A stretch of 64,000 bases of DNA from Polyangium fumosum (GTDB lineage: Bacteria > Myxococcota_A > Polyangia > Polyangiales > Polyangiaceae): the NCBI RefSeq assembly GCF_005144585.1, contig NZ_SSMQ01000067.1, positions 1-64,000 of the forward strand, written 5' to 3'. The position numbers and the translations under genes are program-made. Shown piece after piece: positions 26,437-34,861 of this stretch. The notes below the pieces were generated by a model. It had not been told where the DNA came from and did no database searches. It worked only from the letters and a program-made list of their open reading frames with translations. The first letter of the stretch is position 1; each line of letters opens with the position of its first letter.

Positions 26437-27201
26437 ATGTCGATGTCCGACCATGTCGCGAAGAACAAGGCGTACTGGAACCGTATCGCCGCGGAATACC
26501 AGCAGCAGCACGCCGATCAGCTCGGCATCGTGGAGCCGACGTGGGGCGTGTGGGGCATCCCGGAGCGCGAGCTCGGGCTCCTGGGCGACGTCGCGGGCAA
26601 GGACGTGCTCGAATTCGGCTGCGGCGCCGCGCAGTGGTCGGTGGCGCTCGCGCGGCGCGGGGCGCGCATGACGGGGCTCGACCTGTCCGACGAGCAGCTC
26701 CGCCACGCGCGCGCGCTCGTCGAGCGGGAGGGCGTCTCCGTGACGCTCGTGCAGGGCAGCGCCGAGGCGGTGCCCCTGCCGGACGCGAGCTTCGACCTCG
26801 TGTTCTGCGATCACGGGGCGATGACGTTCGCCGACCCGCACAAAACCGTCCCGGAAGCGGCGCGGCTCCTGCGTCCGGGCGGGATGTTCATCTTCAACAT
26901 GGCGACGCCGCTGCTCTACCTCGCCATCGACAAGGCCACGGATCTGGTGGGGCCCGCGCTCGTGAACGATTACTTCGGCATGAAGGCGTGGGAGGAGGAC
27001 GACGGCTCGACATCGTTCCAGCTCCCGTACGGCGAGTGGATCCGGCTCTTTCGGCGCGCGGGGTTCGTGGTCGAGGACCTCGTCGAGATCCGTCCGCCGG
27101 CGGACGCCAAGACGACCTACGAAGGGTATGTCCCGCTCGAATGGGCGCGGAAGTATCCGGCAGAGCACGTCTGGAAGGTGCGACGCGAGCCTGGGCGTTG
27201 A
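26437..27201 (+). CDS. Class I SAM-dependent methyltransferase
   Basis: A protein of 254 residues from ATG 26437, which has GAGGAG 6 nt upstream. Motif I is DVLEFGCGAAQWSVALARRGA, followed by TGLDLSDEQLRHAR (motif post-I) and the AVPLPDASFDLVFCDHGAMTF and RLLRPGGMFIFN motifs of the Methyltransf_11 type. The N-terminus begins KNKAYWNRIAAEYQ, as in small-molecule methyltransferases. The substrate is unknown and there are no pathway neighbours. The 204-bp gap to the divergent membrane gene may hold its promoter. Confidence 0.85.
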   Translation: MSMSDHVAKNKAYWNRIAAEYQQQHADQLGIVEPTWGVWGIPERELGLLGDVAGKDVLEFGCGAAQWSVALARRGARMTGLDLSDEQLRHARALVEREGVSVTLVQGSAEAVPLPDASFDLVFCDHGAMTFADPHKTVPEAARLLRPGGMFIFNMATPLLYLAIDKATDLVGPALVNDYFGMKAWEEDDGSTSFQLPYGEWIRLFRRAGFVVEDLVEIRPPADAKTTYEGYVPLEWARKYPAEHVWKVRREPGR

Positions 27202-27265
27202 AACGCCATCGCGCCGACACTTCACCAGCCATTCGCCGTTTCACCAGATAGGGCTCGTCGACGCG

Positions 27266-27293
27266 TTGACGCCGGGAAAACGCCCGATATCCG
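27266..27293 (+). promoter_or_regulatory. Weak sigma70-like promoter candidate for the chemosensory operon
   Basis: TTGACG (27266-27271), a 16-nt spacer and TATCCG (27288-27293) lie about 42 bp before the first CheW gene. Confidence 0.3.
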
Positions 27294-27335
27294 CTTTACA
27301 AGCGATGTCGGCGCGTGCGATGGAGGAAGATGACC

Positions 27336-27830
27336 ATGGAGAATCCCACGGGTCGACGCAGCTTTTTGCTCGTCCGGGCGCGCTCCTGGATTTGCGCGTT
27401 GCCCGCGTCGTCGGTCATCGAGACGATGCGCCCGCTGGCGATCGACCCCCTCGCGCACGCGCCGCGCTTCGTCGCGGGCCTCTCCGTGGTCCGCGGCGAG
27501 ATCGTGCCCGTCGTATCGCTCTCGGCCGTCCTCGGGGAAGGCGGCGAGCGGGCAGAGGCACGGCGGCTCGTGCTGGTGCGCGCGGGGGAGCGGCGAATGG
27601 CGCTGCTCGTGGAAGACGTGGTGGGCATCGAGGAGCTCGACGAGGCGCGCCTCGATACGCTGCCGCCTCTGCTCGGCGAGGCGCTGCCCGCGGAGGTCGA
27701 GCGCCTGGGCGTGCTGGATGGGCGGGCGCTCGCGGTGCTCGACGCCGCCCGCCTGCTCCCGGAGGCCGTGTTCGCCTCGCTCCCGAGCGCCGATTCCCTT
27801 GCCACCGCCTTGCCACCGCCGCCGCGATGA
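27336..27830 (+). CDS. CheW-like coupling protein 1
   Basis: A protein of 164 residues from ATG 27336; GGAGG at 27322-27326 suits this start better than ATG 27330. It has the CheW fold pattern: a strand with LLVRARSWICALPASSV, FVAGLSVVRGEIVPVVSLSAVLG (family G-x-x-x-x-R-G-x-x-x-P-V-x-x-L) and a late VLVRAGERRMALLVEDVVGIEEL. CheW links the receptor to the CheA kinase. It is the first gene of a seven-gene cluster and overlaps the CheR gene by an ATGA, so the two are translationally coupled. Confidence 0.85.
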   Translation: MENPTGRRSFLLVRARSWICALPASSVIETMRPLAIDPLAHAPRFVAGLSVVRGEIVPVVSLSAVLGEGGERAEARRLVLVRAGERRMALLVEDVVGIEELDEARLDTLPPLLGEALPAEVERLGVLDGRALAVLDAARLLPEAVFASLPSADSLATALPPPPR

Positions 27831-29329
27831 ACGCCCCGCGTGACGCCAAGGGGATCGAGGACCTCATCGAGGCCCGCTTCGGCCTCGCGCCCTCGGGCTT
27901 TCAGCGCGACCGCATCGAGATGATCCTCGGCGAAAAACCGGCGCGCAGCGGCGGGCCGATCCCGCTCGAACGCCTGGTCGAGGCGGTGACGGTCGGCGAG
28001 ACCTATTTCTTTCGCGAGCCGATGCAAATCGACGCGCTCGTGCGGCGGGTGCTGCCCGAGCGCGCGCTCGCGGGGGCGCGCGGGCGCAAGCTCCGGATTC
28101 TCTCGGCGGGCTGCTCCTCCGGCGAGGAGCCTTATACGATGGCCATCGCGACCGACCTGGCCACGCCGGAGCTCTCGTCGCTCCTGTCGATCACGGGGCT
28201 CGACGTGAACGGGGCCGCAATAGAAAAGGCCCGGCGGGCGCGGTATTCGTCCTGGGCCTTGCGCGGGGCCTCGCAGCCGATCCGCGATCGGTTTTTCAAG
28301 AAAGACGGCGAGGCGTTCGTGCTCGATCCGCGCATCCAGAGCCGCGTCGTCTTCGAGGAGGGCAACCTGCTCGAAGTGCTCGCGCGCTTGCCGGAGGCCA
28401 CGTACGACGTCGTCTTTTGCCGCAACGTGCTCATCTATTTCTCGGAGCGCGCGCTCCGCCGGGCGCTCGCGGGGTTTGCCCGGGCGCTCCTCCCGGGCGG
28501 CTATCTCTTCCTCGGTCACAGCGAGTCGCTGCGCGGGATCTCCGACGAATTCGAGCTCGTCCACGAGAACGACGCGTTTTATTACCGCGCGAAGAGCCCG
28601 AACGTATCCCCGGCTGCGACGACGATCGCGCCGCCCGCGCCCCGGCTGCTGCCCGAGCCCCCGATCCGCGCGCCCTTGCCCACGCCCGCGGAAGGGGCGT
28701 TCTCGTGGGCGGAGGAAATCCAGCGCGCGTCAACGCGGATCGCCCGGATCGCAGAGACGCGGGAGGTCGGGGGCGCGGCGGCGGGCGCGCCAAAGGCGAG
28801 GGCGGCGGAGGGGCCTTCGGCGCTCGCGCGCGTGCTCGATCTGCTCGAAGCGGAGCGGCATGACGATGCGCTCGTCGTGGTGACGGCCGCGGGCCCGGAC
28901 GCGCCGCCGGAGCTCGAGCTCTGCCGGGCGGCCATTTACGGGGAAAAAGGGCGATTGCGGGACGCGGAGCGCACGCTCGGCGCCCTGCTCGCGCGGGGGC
29001 AATGCGAGACGGGCGCGCATTACCTGCTCGGGCTCCTGCGCGAGAACGAGCGCGACATCGAGCGGGCGGCGTGGCATTACCGCGAGGCAAAGCGGCGGGA
29101 TCCTCATTTCTCGCTGCCGCGCCTGCGGCTCGGCATGGTGCTCCGGCGCGAGGGGCACGGCGCGAGCGCGCGCGTCGAGCTCGAACAAGCGCTCGTGTTG
29201 CTCGAACGCGAGGATCGCGCGAGGATCGTGATGTTCGGTGGGGGGTTTCGAAGGGAAGTGTTGCTGGAGCTGTGCAAGGCCCAGCTCGACGCGCTGGGCG
29301 TCCCGAAACGGGATTCGACGCGCGCGTGA
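27827..29329 (+). CDS. CheR methyltransferase with C-terminal TPR (WspC/FrzF-like)
   Basis: A protein of 500 residues. Residues about 10-265 are CheR: VTVGETYFFREP, LRILSAGCSSGEEPYTMAI (SAM motif I), GLDVNGAAIEKARRARYS, FCRNVLIYF, PGGYLFLGHSES. A Pro/Ala linker and a TPR-like region follow (about 330-490; LLEAERHDDALVVVTAAG, AIYGEKGRLRDAERTLGALL, GLLRENERDIERAAWHYREAKRRDP). It methylates glutamates of the adjacent receptor with SAM. CheR fused to TPRs is the hallmark of WspC and FrzF, so this belongs to an alternative-function system and not simple flagellar chemotaxis. Confidence 0.9.
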   Translation: MNAPRDAKGIEDLIEARFGLAPSGFQRDRIEMILGEKPARSGGPIPLERLVEAVTVGETYFFREPMQIDALVRRVLPERALAGARGRKLRILSAGCSSGEEPYTMAIATDLATPELSSLLSITGLDVNGAAIEKARRARYSSWALRGASQPIRDRFFKKDGEAFVLDPRIQSRVVFEEGNLLEVLARLPEATYDVVFCRNVLIYFSERALRRALAGFARALLPGGYLFLGHSESLRGISDEFELVHENDAFYYRAKSPNVSPAATTIAPPAPRLLPEPPIRAPLPTPAEGAFSWAEEIQRASTRIARIAETREVGGAAAGAPKARAAEGPSALARVLDLLEAERHDDALVVVTAAGPDAPPELELCRAAIYGEKGRLRDAERTLGALLARGQCETGAHYLLGLLRENERDIERAAWHYREAKRRDPHFSLPRLRLGMVLRREGHGASARVELEQALVLLEREDRARIVMFGGGFRREVLLELCKAQLDALGVPKRDSTRA

Positions 29330-29356
29330 TCAGCATCGAGGAAGGAGGCGGGGCTC

Positions 29357-30838
29357 GTGGGTAAGTCATGGACGGTCGGACAGCAAATCGCAGCGGGGTT
29401 TTTGCTCCCGCTCCTCATCCTGATCACGCTCGGCACGTTTTCGTACCGGAGCACGCAGCGGCTCCTCGCGACGACCGAGGCCGTCACGCACGCGCACGAA
29501 GAATTGACCGGTTTGTCGGGTTTCCTCTCGGCGCTCGACGAGACCGAGACGGGCAAACGAGGCTTCGTGATCACGGGCCGCGAGGATTTCTTGCAGCCCT
29601 ATTACACGGGAAAAAAAGGCGTCGGCACCGAGCTCCGGCAGCTCGAAGAGCTCTTCCGTGACGACGCGGACCAAAATGAGCGCGTCAAACACCTCCGGCC
29701 CCTCGTGGAGGAGCGCCTGCGCGAGATCGACGAGACGATCGACGCGCGGAAGAGCCTCGGGTTCGACGCGGCGCTGAAGCTCGTGCTCGAAGGCAATGGC
29801 CCGAAGGTGATGGAGCAGATCCGGCGGATCGTGGCCGAGATGAAGACCCACGAGCAAAAGCTCCTCACCGAGCGGAGCACCGAGGCGAAGCAGGCCGCCG
29901 CGTGGCTGAGCCAGATCCTGATCTTCGGCACGCTCGCGGCCGTGCTGATCGTGGCGGGCGTGGCGGTGTTCGTGACCCGCGGCCTCGGGGCGCGGATCGG
30001 CGCGGCCGTGCAGCACATCCGGAGCGCGGCGGCGGAGCTCGAAGCGGCCGCGACCCAGCAGGTCCGGGGCGCCAAAGGCCAGGTCTCCGCCGCGACCGAG
30101 GTGAGCACGACCGTGCGCGAGCTCGTCACGACCTCGCGTCAAATCTCGGAGAGCGCGCAGCGGGTCACGCAGGTCGCGAGCGAGACGGCGCTGGCCGCGA
30201 AGGGCGGCAACCAGACCGTCGAGGGCGCGCAGGGCGCGATCGACACGGTGCGGCGGCAGGTCGATCAGATCGTCACGCACATGCTCGATCTGGGGCGCAA
30301 ATCCCAGGAGATCGGCGGGATCCTCGACATCGTCTCGGAGCTCAGCGAACAGACGAACATCCTCGCGATCAACGCGACGATCGAGGCCGTCGGCGCGGGC
30401 GAGTCGGGGCGGCGGTTCGGGGTCGTGGCGGGCGAGATCCGCAAGCTCGCGGATCGCGTGGGCGGTTCGGCGAAGGAGATCCGCCGGCTCATCGAGGAGA
30501 TCCGGGCCGCGGCGAACACGACCGTGATGGCCACCGAGGACGGCGCGAAGGCCGTGGAGGCCGGGACGCGCCGGTTCGGCGAGGTGGCGCAGAGCTTCCG
30601 GCGGATCGTCGAGTACGTGGGGTCGACCGCCGAGGCGTCGCGCGAAATCGAGCTGAGCACGAAACAACAAACGAGCGCGATGGAGCAGGTGGCCTCCGCC
30701 ATTGCGGACGTCGCGCAGACCGCGCGCGAAAGCGAGACCGGTTCGTCGCAGACATTGAACACCGCGTCGCAGCTCTCGGGGTTGTCCGGGGACCTCGTGC
30801 GTCTCATCCGACAACGACAAGAGGAGCAGGCGGCGTGA
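29357..30838 (+). CDS. Methyl-accepting chemoreceptor with CHASE3-like sensor
   Basis: A protein of 493 residues starting at GTG 29357, with GAAGGAGG 8 nt upstream. A membrane helix (about 13-30) precedes a periplasmic helical domain with TETGKRGFVITGREDFLQPYY, the CHASE3 pattern. A second helix (ILIFGTLAAVLIVAGVAVFV, about 195-215) leads to the signalling domain; the hairpin tip reads LSEQTNILAINATIEAVGAGESGRRFGVVAGEIRKLADR with V-G replacing the more usual A-R-A-G. No clear HAMP is visible. It lies between CheR and CheW genes. The ligand is unknown; CHASE3 receptors commonly sense envelope state. Confidence 0.88.
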   Translation: MGKSWTVGQQIAAGFLLPLLILITLGTFSYRSTQRLLATTEAVTHAHEELTGLSGFLSALDETETGKRGFVITGREDFLQPYYTGKKGVGTELRQLEELFRDDADQNERVKHLRPLVEERLREIDETIDARKSLGFDAALKLVLEGNGPKVMEQIRRIVAEMKTHEQKLLTERSTEAKQAAAWLSQILIFGTLAAVLIVAGVAVFVTRGLGARIGAAVQHIRSAAAELEAAATQQVRGAKGQVSAATEVSTTVRELVTTSRQISESAQRVTQVASETALAAKGGNQTVEGAQGAIDTVRRQVDQIVTHMLDLGRKSQEIGGILDIVSELSEQTNILAINATIEAVGAGESGRRFGVVAGEIRKLADRVGGSAKEIRRLIEEIRAAANTTVMATEDGAKAVEAGTRRFGEVAQSFRRIVEYVGSTAEASREIELSTKQQTSAMEQVASAIADVAQTARESETGSSQTLNTASQLSGLSGDLVRLIRQRQEEQAA

Positions 30839-30904
30839 TCCGGGTGCCCGCGGCGAAGGAGAAAAGCAAAAAACGAGCGGGGATGGGCGGAGGCGAGGGA
30901 TTGT

Positions 30905-30930
30905 ACGGGCCCGAGGGCCCGTGGTACCTT
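30905..30930 (+). promoter_or_regulatory. Palindrome and -10-like TACCTT before second half of chemosensory cluster
   Basis: ACGGGCC-CGAG-GGCCCGT (30905-30922) is a 7-bp inverted repeat, and TACCTT follows at 30925-30930. The next gene starts 32 bp later with its own GAGGGGG site. This could be an internal promoter with an operator, or an attenuator hairpin. Confidence 0.35.
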
Positions 30931-30962
30931 CGTGAATCCATTTTACGGGTCGAGGGGGCGCG

Positions 30963-31553
30963 ATGAGCGTTCGGTCGCAAGAACGGGACAAGCCGGGCGA
31001 TGGGGCGCCGCTTCCCGAAAGCGCCATTGCAGCGGTGCGACACGTGGCGGAGCTGCGCCACGCATTCGACGCCTCGTTCGCCGCGCCGCCCCGCCACGCC
31101 GAGCAGTCCGGCGAGCTCGTCCTCGCCATTCGAGCGGGCGGCCAGGGCTACGCGATCCGGCTGTCCGACATCGACGGCGTCCACGAGTGCCGCAGGGTGG
31201 TGCCCCTGCCCGGGAGCCCGCCGGGCCTGCTCGGGATCACGGGGATCCGCGGGCGGCTCTTCGCCGTGCACGCGCTCGGGTCGCTGCTCGGCCTGCCGAT
31301 GTGGACCGAAACGCCGCGCTGGCTCTTGATCGCGGGCGGCGACGAGCCCGTGGCCCTCGGCGTCGCGTCGATCGAAGCCTGCCTCGAAGTGAACCCGGCC
31401 GATCTCCTGCCCGCCCTTTCGACGAAGGACGGCGCGGGGCACATCCGCGAGATCGTCACGCTCGCTGGGCAAACACGCGGCGTCCTCGTCCTCGAATCGC
31501 TCGTCGCGCTCGCAAAGCAGCGGGCCGGAGAGCGCCGCGAGGAGGCGCCATGA
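30963..31553 (+). CDS. CheW-like coupling protein 2
   Basis: A protein of 196 residues from ATG 30963, with GAGGGGG just upstream. A disordered charged N-terminus of about 45 residues precedes the CheW fold: LVLAIRAGGQGYAIRLSDIDGVHECRRVVPLPGSPPGLLGITGIRGRLFAVHAL carries the G-x-x-x-x-R-G motif, and LLIAGGDEPVALGVASIEACLEV follows. The receptor gene lies 125 bp upstream and the CheA gene 22 bp downstream. A second CheW is a feature of Wsp-type clusters (WspB and WspD). Confidence 0.85.
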   Translation: MSVRSQERDKPGDGAPLPESAIAAVRHVAELRHAFDASFAAPPRHAEQSGELVLAIRAGGQGYAIRLSDIDGVHECRRVVPLPGSPPGLLGITGIRGRLFAVHALGSLLGLPMWTETPRWLLIAGGDEPVALGVASIEACLEVNPADLLPALSTKDGAGHIREIVTLAGQTRGVLVLESLVALAKQRAGERREEAP

Positions 31554-31575
31554 GCGCGCCCCGGGAGAATCGGCG

Positions 31576-33651
31576 ATGAATGAGCTCGAGGACTATTTCC
31601 GGGACGAGGCGAACGAAATCGTCGAAGGGCTCACGCGGGACCTGCTCGCGCTGGAGAAAAACCCGACCGATACGTCGATCCTCGCCCGCAGCCTGCGGCT
31701 CGCGCACACGCTGAAAGGCGCGGCGCGGGTGGTCCGGCAGACGCGCATCGGCGAGATGGCGCATACCATCGAGGACGCGCTCGCCCCGTTCCGCGACGGC
31801 GAGGAGACGATCACGAGCGATTACGTGAGCGACCTCCTGCGCATCCTCGAACGGATCCGCGAGGAGACCTCGAAGCTCGGGGCCAAGCCCGCGCACGCCT
31901 CCCCGGCCGAGGGCAAGGGCGGGAGCAAACCCCCGTCCGCGCCGATCGACGATCGCCTGGAGACCGTGCGCGTCGACATCGCCGACATGGACGCGCTGCT
32001 CGAAGGCCTGTCCGAGGCGTCCATCCAGATTGGCCCGCTGAACGGCGGCCTCGTCGCGCTGCAACACGCGCTGCGGCTCGCGAGCCTCTTGCGGGAGGAG
32101 CTCGAGCTCGGACAAGCCGTCGGGGAGCGCGGGCGCGGCACGCGGCTCGGGGCGACGATCGCCGAGATCACGCAGAGCCTCGTCCACGCCGAGCGGGACA
32201 TCGGCGCGGGGCTCGGCCGGATCGAGCGCGAGCTCGGCGAGGTGCAGTCGCGTGCGGCGACGCTGCGGCTCCTGCCGGTGGGCGCGATCCTGGGCACGCT
32301 GGAGCTGACAGCGCGCGACACGGCCGATGCGCTCGGCAAGAGCGTGAACTTTTCGGCGCGCGGCGGCGACGTGCGGCTCGAAGGGCACGTGCTCTCGGCG
32401 GTGCGTGATGCGCTCCTGCACGTGATCCGCAACGCGGTGGATCACGGCATCGAGGCGATCGAGGATCGGATCGCCTGGGGCAAGCCGGAGGCGGGCCGCA
32501 TCCACCTCGACATCGAGCGGCGCGGCCGGCGGGTGGCGTTCCGCTGCAGCGACGACGGGCGCGGGATCGACGTCGCGGCCGTGCGGCAAGCGGCCGTGCG
32601 TCGTGGCTTCGCCTCGGGCAACGAGGAGCTCGACGAGGAGGCCACGCTCGCCCTGGTGTTCCGCGCGGGGCTCACGACGGCCGCGGAGGTGACGGAGATC
32701 TCGGGGCGCGGCGTGGGGCTCGACGTCGTGCGCGAGGTGGCGAGCCGCCTGCGCGGATCGGTGCAGCTCTCGAGCAAGCTCGGCGAGGGCACGACGATCG
32801 AGATCGAGGTGCCGGTGTCGCTCTCGTCGATCCCGGTGCTCTCGGTGATGTTCGGCGGATCGACGGCGCTCGTGCCGCTCGACGCCGTGCGCGGCACGCG
32901 GCGCGTGACCGCGGCGGAGCGGCTGCAAGGGCCCGATGGAGAGCGGATCCTGTTCGGCGATCGGGCCGTCCCGTTCACGCCGCTCGGCGAGGTGCTCGCG
33001 CCCGAGGGCGAGGGGCACGCTCTGCCGCAGGCGTGCTCGGCGGTGATCGTGCAGTCGGGCGAGGCGTGGATCGCGCTCGGCGTGGATCGGCTGCTCGGCA
33101 CGATGGAGGTCGTGTTGCGGCCGCTGCCGCCGGGCGCGGGATCACCGGCCGCCGTGGCGGGCGCGGCGTTCGACGCGCAGGGTGATCCGATGCTCGTGCT
33201 CGACCCGCCTGCACTCGCGCGGACGGGCGCGCGCCAGGGGGGAACGGCGCCTGCGACCTCACGCGCCGCGCCGAAGCGGCTGCCGATCCTGGTCATCGAC
33301 GACTCGCTCACGACGCGCATGCTGGAGCAGAGCATCCTCGAATCGGCCGGCTACGAGGTGGAGCTCAGCGCGTCGGCGGAGGAGGGCCTGCACAAGGCGA
33401 AGGCGCGCAGGTACGGCCTGTTCATCGTGGATGTCGAGATGCCAGGCATGAACGGCTTCGAGTTCACGGCGACGACACGCGCGGATCCGGCGCTCCGCGA
33501 CGTGCCCGTCATCATCGTCACCTCGCTCGCCACCACGAAGGATCGCGAGAAGGGGAGCGCAGCGGGCGCCTCGGCGTACATCGTGAAGGGGGAGTTCGAC
33601 CAGAAGCACTTCGTCCGGAAGGTCGCCGAGCTTCTGGGGGCGGCCTCATGA
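31576..33651 (+). CDS. CheA-REC hybrid histidine kinase (WspE/FrzE-like)
   Basis: A protein of 691 residues. Hpt domain at 1-110 with His44 in AHTLKGAARVV. Dimerisation and HATPase regions follow (about 180-420; VIRNAVDHGIEAIEDR N-box, DDGRGID and GRGVGLDVV G-boxes). A CheW-like domain covers about 425-545 and a REC domain about 568-691 (VIDDS, Asp619 in FIVDVEMPG, Lys near 669). A separate P2 domain is not apparent, as in WspE. The kinase autophosphorylates His44 and should pass phosphate to its own REC, to CheB and to the REC-REC protein downstream. Its stop overlaps the CheB start (ATGA). Confidence 0.92.
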   Translation: MNELEDYFRDEANEIVEGLTRDLLALEKNPTDTSILARSLRLAHTLKGAARVVRQTRIGEMAHTIEDALAPFRDGEETITSDYVSDLLRILERIREETSKLGAKPAHASPAEGKGGSKPPSAPIDDRLETVRVDIADMDALLEGLSEASIQIGPLNGGLVALQHALRLASLLREELELGQAVGERGRGTRLGATIAEITQSLVHAERDIGAGLGRIERELGEVQSRAATLRLLPVGAILGTLELTARDTADALGKSVNFSARGGDVRLEGHVLSAVRDALLHVIRNAVDHGIEAIEDRIAWGKPEAGRIHLDIERRGRRVAFRCSDDGRGIDVAAVRQAAVRRGFASGNEELDEEATLALVFRAGLTTAAEVTEISGRGVGLDVVREVASRLRGSVQLSSKLGEGTTIEIEVPVSLSSIPVLSVMFGGSTALVPLDAVRGTRRVTAAERLQGPDGERILFGDRAVPFTPLGEVLAPEGEGHALPQACSAVIVQSGEAWIALGVDRLLGTMEVVLRPLPPGAGSPAAVAGAAFDAQGDPMLVLDPPALARTGARQGGTAPATSRAAPKRLPILVIDDSLTTRMLEQSILESAGYEVELSASAEEGLHKAKARRYGLFIVDVEMPGMNGFEFTATTRADPALRDVPVIIVTSLATTKDREKGSAAGASAYIVKGEFDQKHFVRKVAELLGAAS

Positions 33652-34832
33652 CCAAGACACGCGTGCTCGTCATCGAAGACTCGCTCACGGTGCGACGCCG
33701 GCTCGTCCAGGCGCTCCGGGCCGATCCCGCCTGCGAGGTGGTCGGCGAGGCCGAGGACGGCGCGCGGGGCATCACGCTCTGCGAGTCGCTCCGTCCCGAC
33801 GTCGTCACGCTGGATCTGATCCTGAAGAACGGCACCGGCGTCGAGGTCACGGAGCACATCATGGCGTTTTGCCCGACGCCGATCGTGATCGTGTCGGCCT
33901 CGTTCAACCGCCGCGACGTGATCAAGACCTACGACGCGCTGCGGGCCGGCGCGCTCGAGGTGATCGAGAAGCCGACGGGCGACGAGCCCGATGAGGACTG
34001 GTCGCGGCGCTTCGTCGAGACGGTGAAGCTCGCCGCGAAGATCCGGGTGATCACGCACCCGCGGGCCAAGCTGAAGTCGAACCCGGCCTTGCCGCCGGCC
34101 CCGCCGCCGAGCCCTTTGCGCGCGCGCACGCCCGAGCGTTCGCCCGAGCGGATCCCCGAACGTTCGCCCGAGCGGATCCCCGAGCGTTCGCCCGCGCGCA
34201 TCCCCGCCGCGCCCTCGCCGACGTCGCTCGCCGAGACGGGCATGTCCCCCTCGATCATCGCGATCGGCGCCTCCACCGGCGGGCCGGGCGCGCTCGTGCA
34301 GATCCTGCGTGAGCTGCCCGAGACCTTCCCGCTCTCGGTGCTGCTCGTGATCCACATCGGTCAGCCCTTTGGTCGAGCGTTCGCCGATTGGCTCGACGGC
34401 ATGGTGCCGCTCCCCGTCCTGGAGGCGAAGCACGGCGAGCCTCTGCCTCCGCCGGGCGCGGGGCGCATCTTGATGGCGCCGCCCGAGCGTCACCTCGTCG
34501 TGCGCGCGGGGCGGCTCTGGCTCGACGACGGCCCCGAGCGGCACTCGTGCAAGCCCTCGGTCGACGCCTTGTTCGAGTCGGTCGCCGCGGAGATCGGTCG
34601 GACGGCGATCGGCTGCCTGCTCACGGGGATGGGCAAGGACGGCGCGCTCGGCCTCCTGGCGATGAAGCGCGCCGGCTCGACGACGCTCGTCCAGGACGAG
34701 TCCACGTCGGTCGTCTTCGGCATGCCGCGGGAGGCGATCCGGCTCGGCGCCGCCAGCCGGATCCTCCCGGTCGGCGACTTCGGGCGCACCCTGCTCGCAC
34801 TCGGTCGCCCGGTTCGAGGTGGAAACGTGTAA
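33648..34832 (+). CDS. CheB methylesterase/response regulator (WspF-like)
   Basis: A protein of 394 residues. REC domain at 1-125 with VIEDS and Asp56 (VVTLDLILKN). A linker (about 150-205) contains an ERSPERIP repeat. The methylesterase domain covers about 205-390, with GASTGGPGAL (catalytic Ser), VIHIGQPFG (His) and LTGMGKDGALGL (Asp). It removes methyl groups from the receptor when phosphorylated. The linker is much longer than in E. coli CheB. Translationally coupled to the CheA gene. Confidence 0.92.
   Translation: MTKTRVLVIEDSLTVRRRLVQALRADPACEVVGEAEDGARGITLCESLRPDVVTLDLILKNGTGVEVTEHIMAFCPTPIVIVSASFNRRDVIKTYDALRAGALEVIEKPTGDEPDEDWSRRFVETVKLAAKIRVITHPRAKLKSNPALPPAPPPSPLRARTPERSPERIPERSPERIPERSPARIPAAPSPTSLAETGMSPSIIAIGASTGGPGALVQILRELPETFPLSVLLVIHIGQPFGRAFADWLDGMVPLPVLEAKHGEPLPPPGAGRILMAPPERHLVVRAGRLWLDDGPERHSCKPSVDALFESVAAEIGRTAIGCLLTGMGKDGALGLLAMKRAGSTTLVQDESTSVVFGMPREAIRLGAASRILPVGDFGRTLLALGRPVRGGNV
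34129..34205 (+). repeat. 24-bp tandem repeat in the CheB linker
   Basis: About three copies of a unit coding for PERSPERI, all in frame with CheB. The unit length is a multiple of three, so copy changes lengthen the linker without breaking the protein. Confidence 0.7.
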
Positions 34833-34861
34833 AAGGTAGTTTGGGGGAAATGGGGGATTCG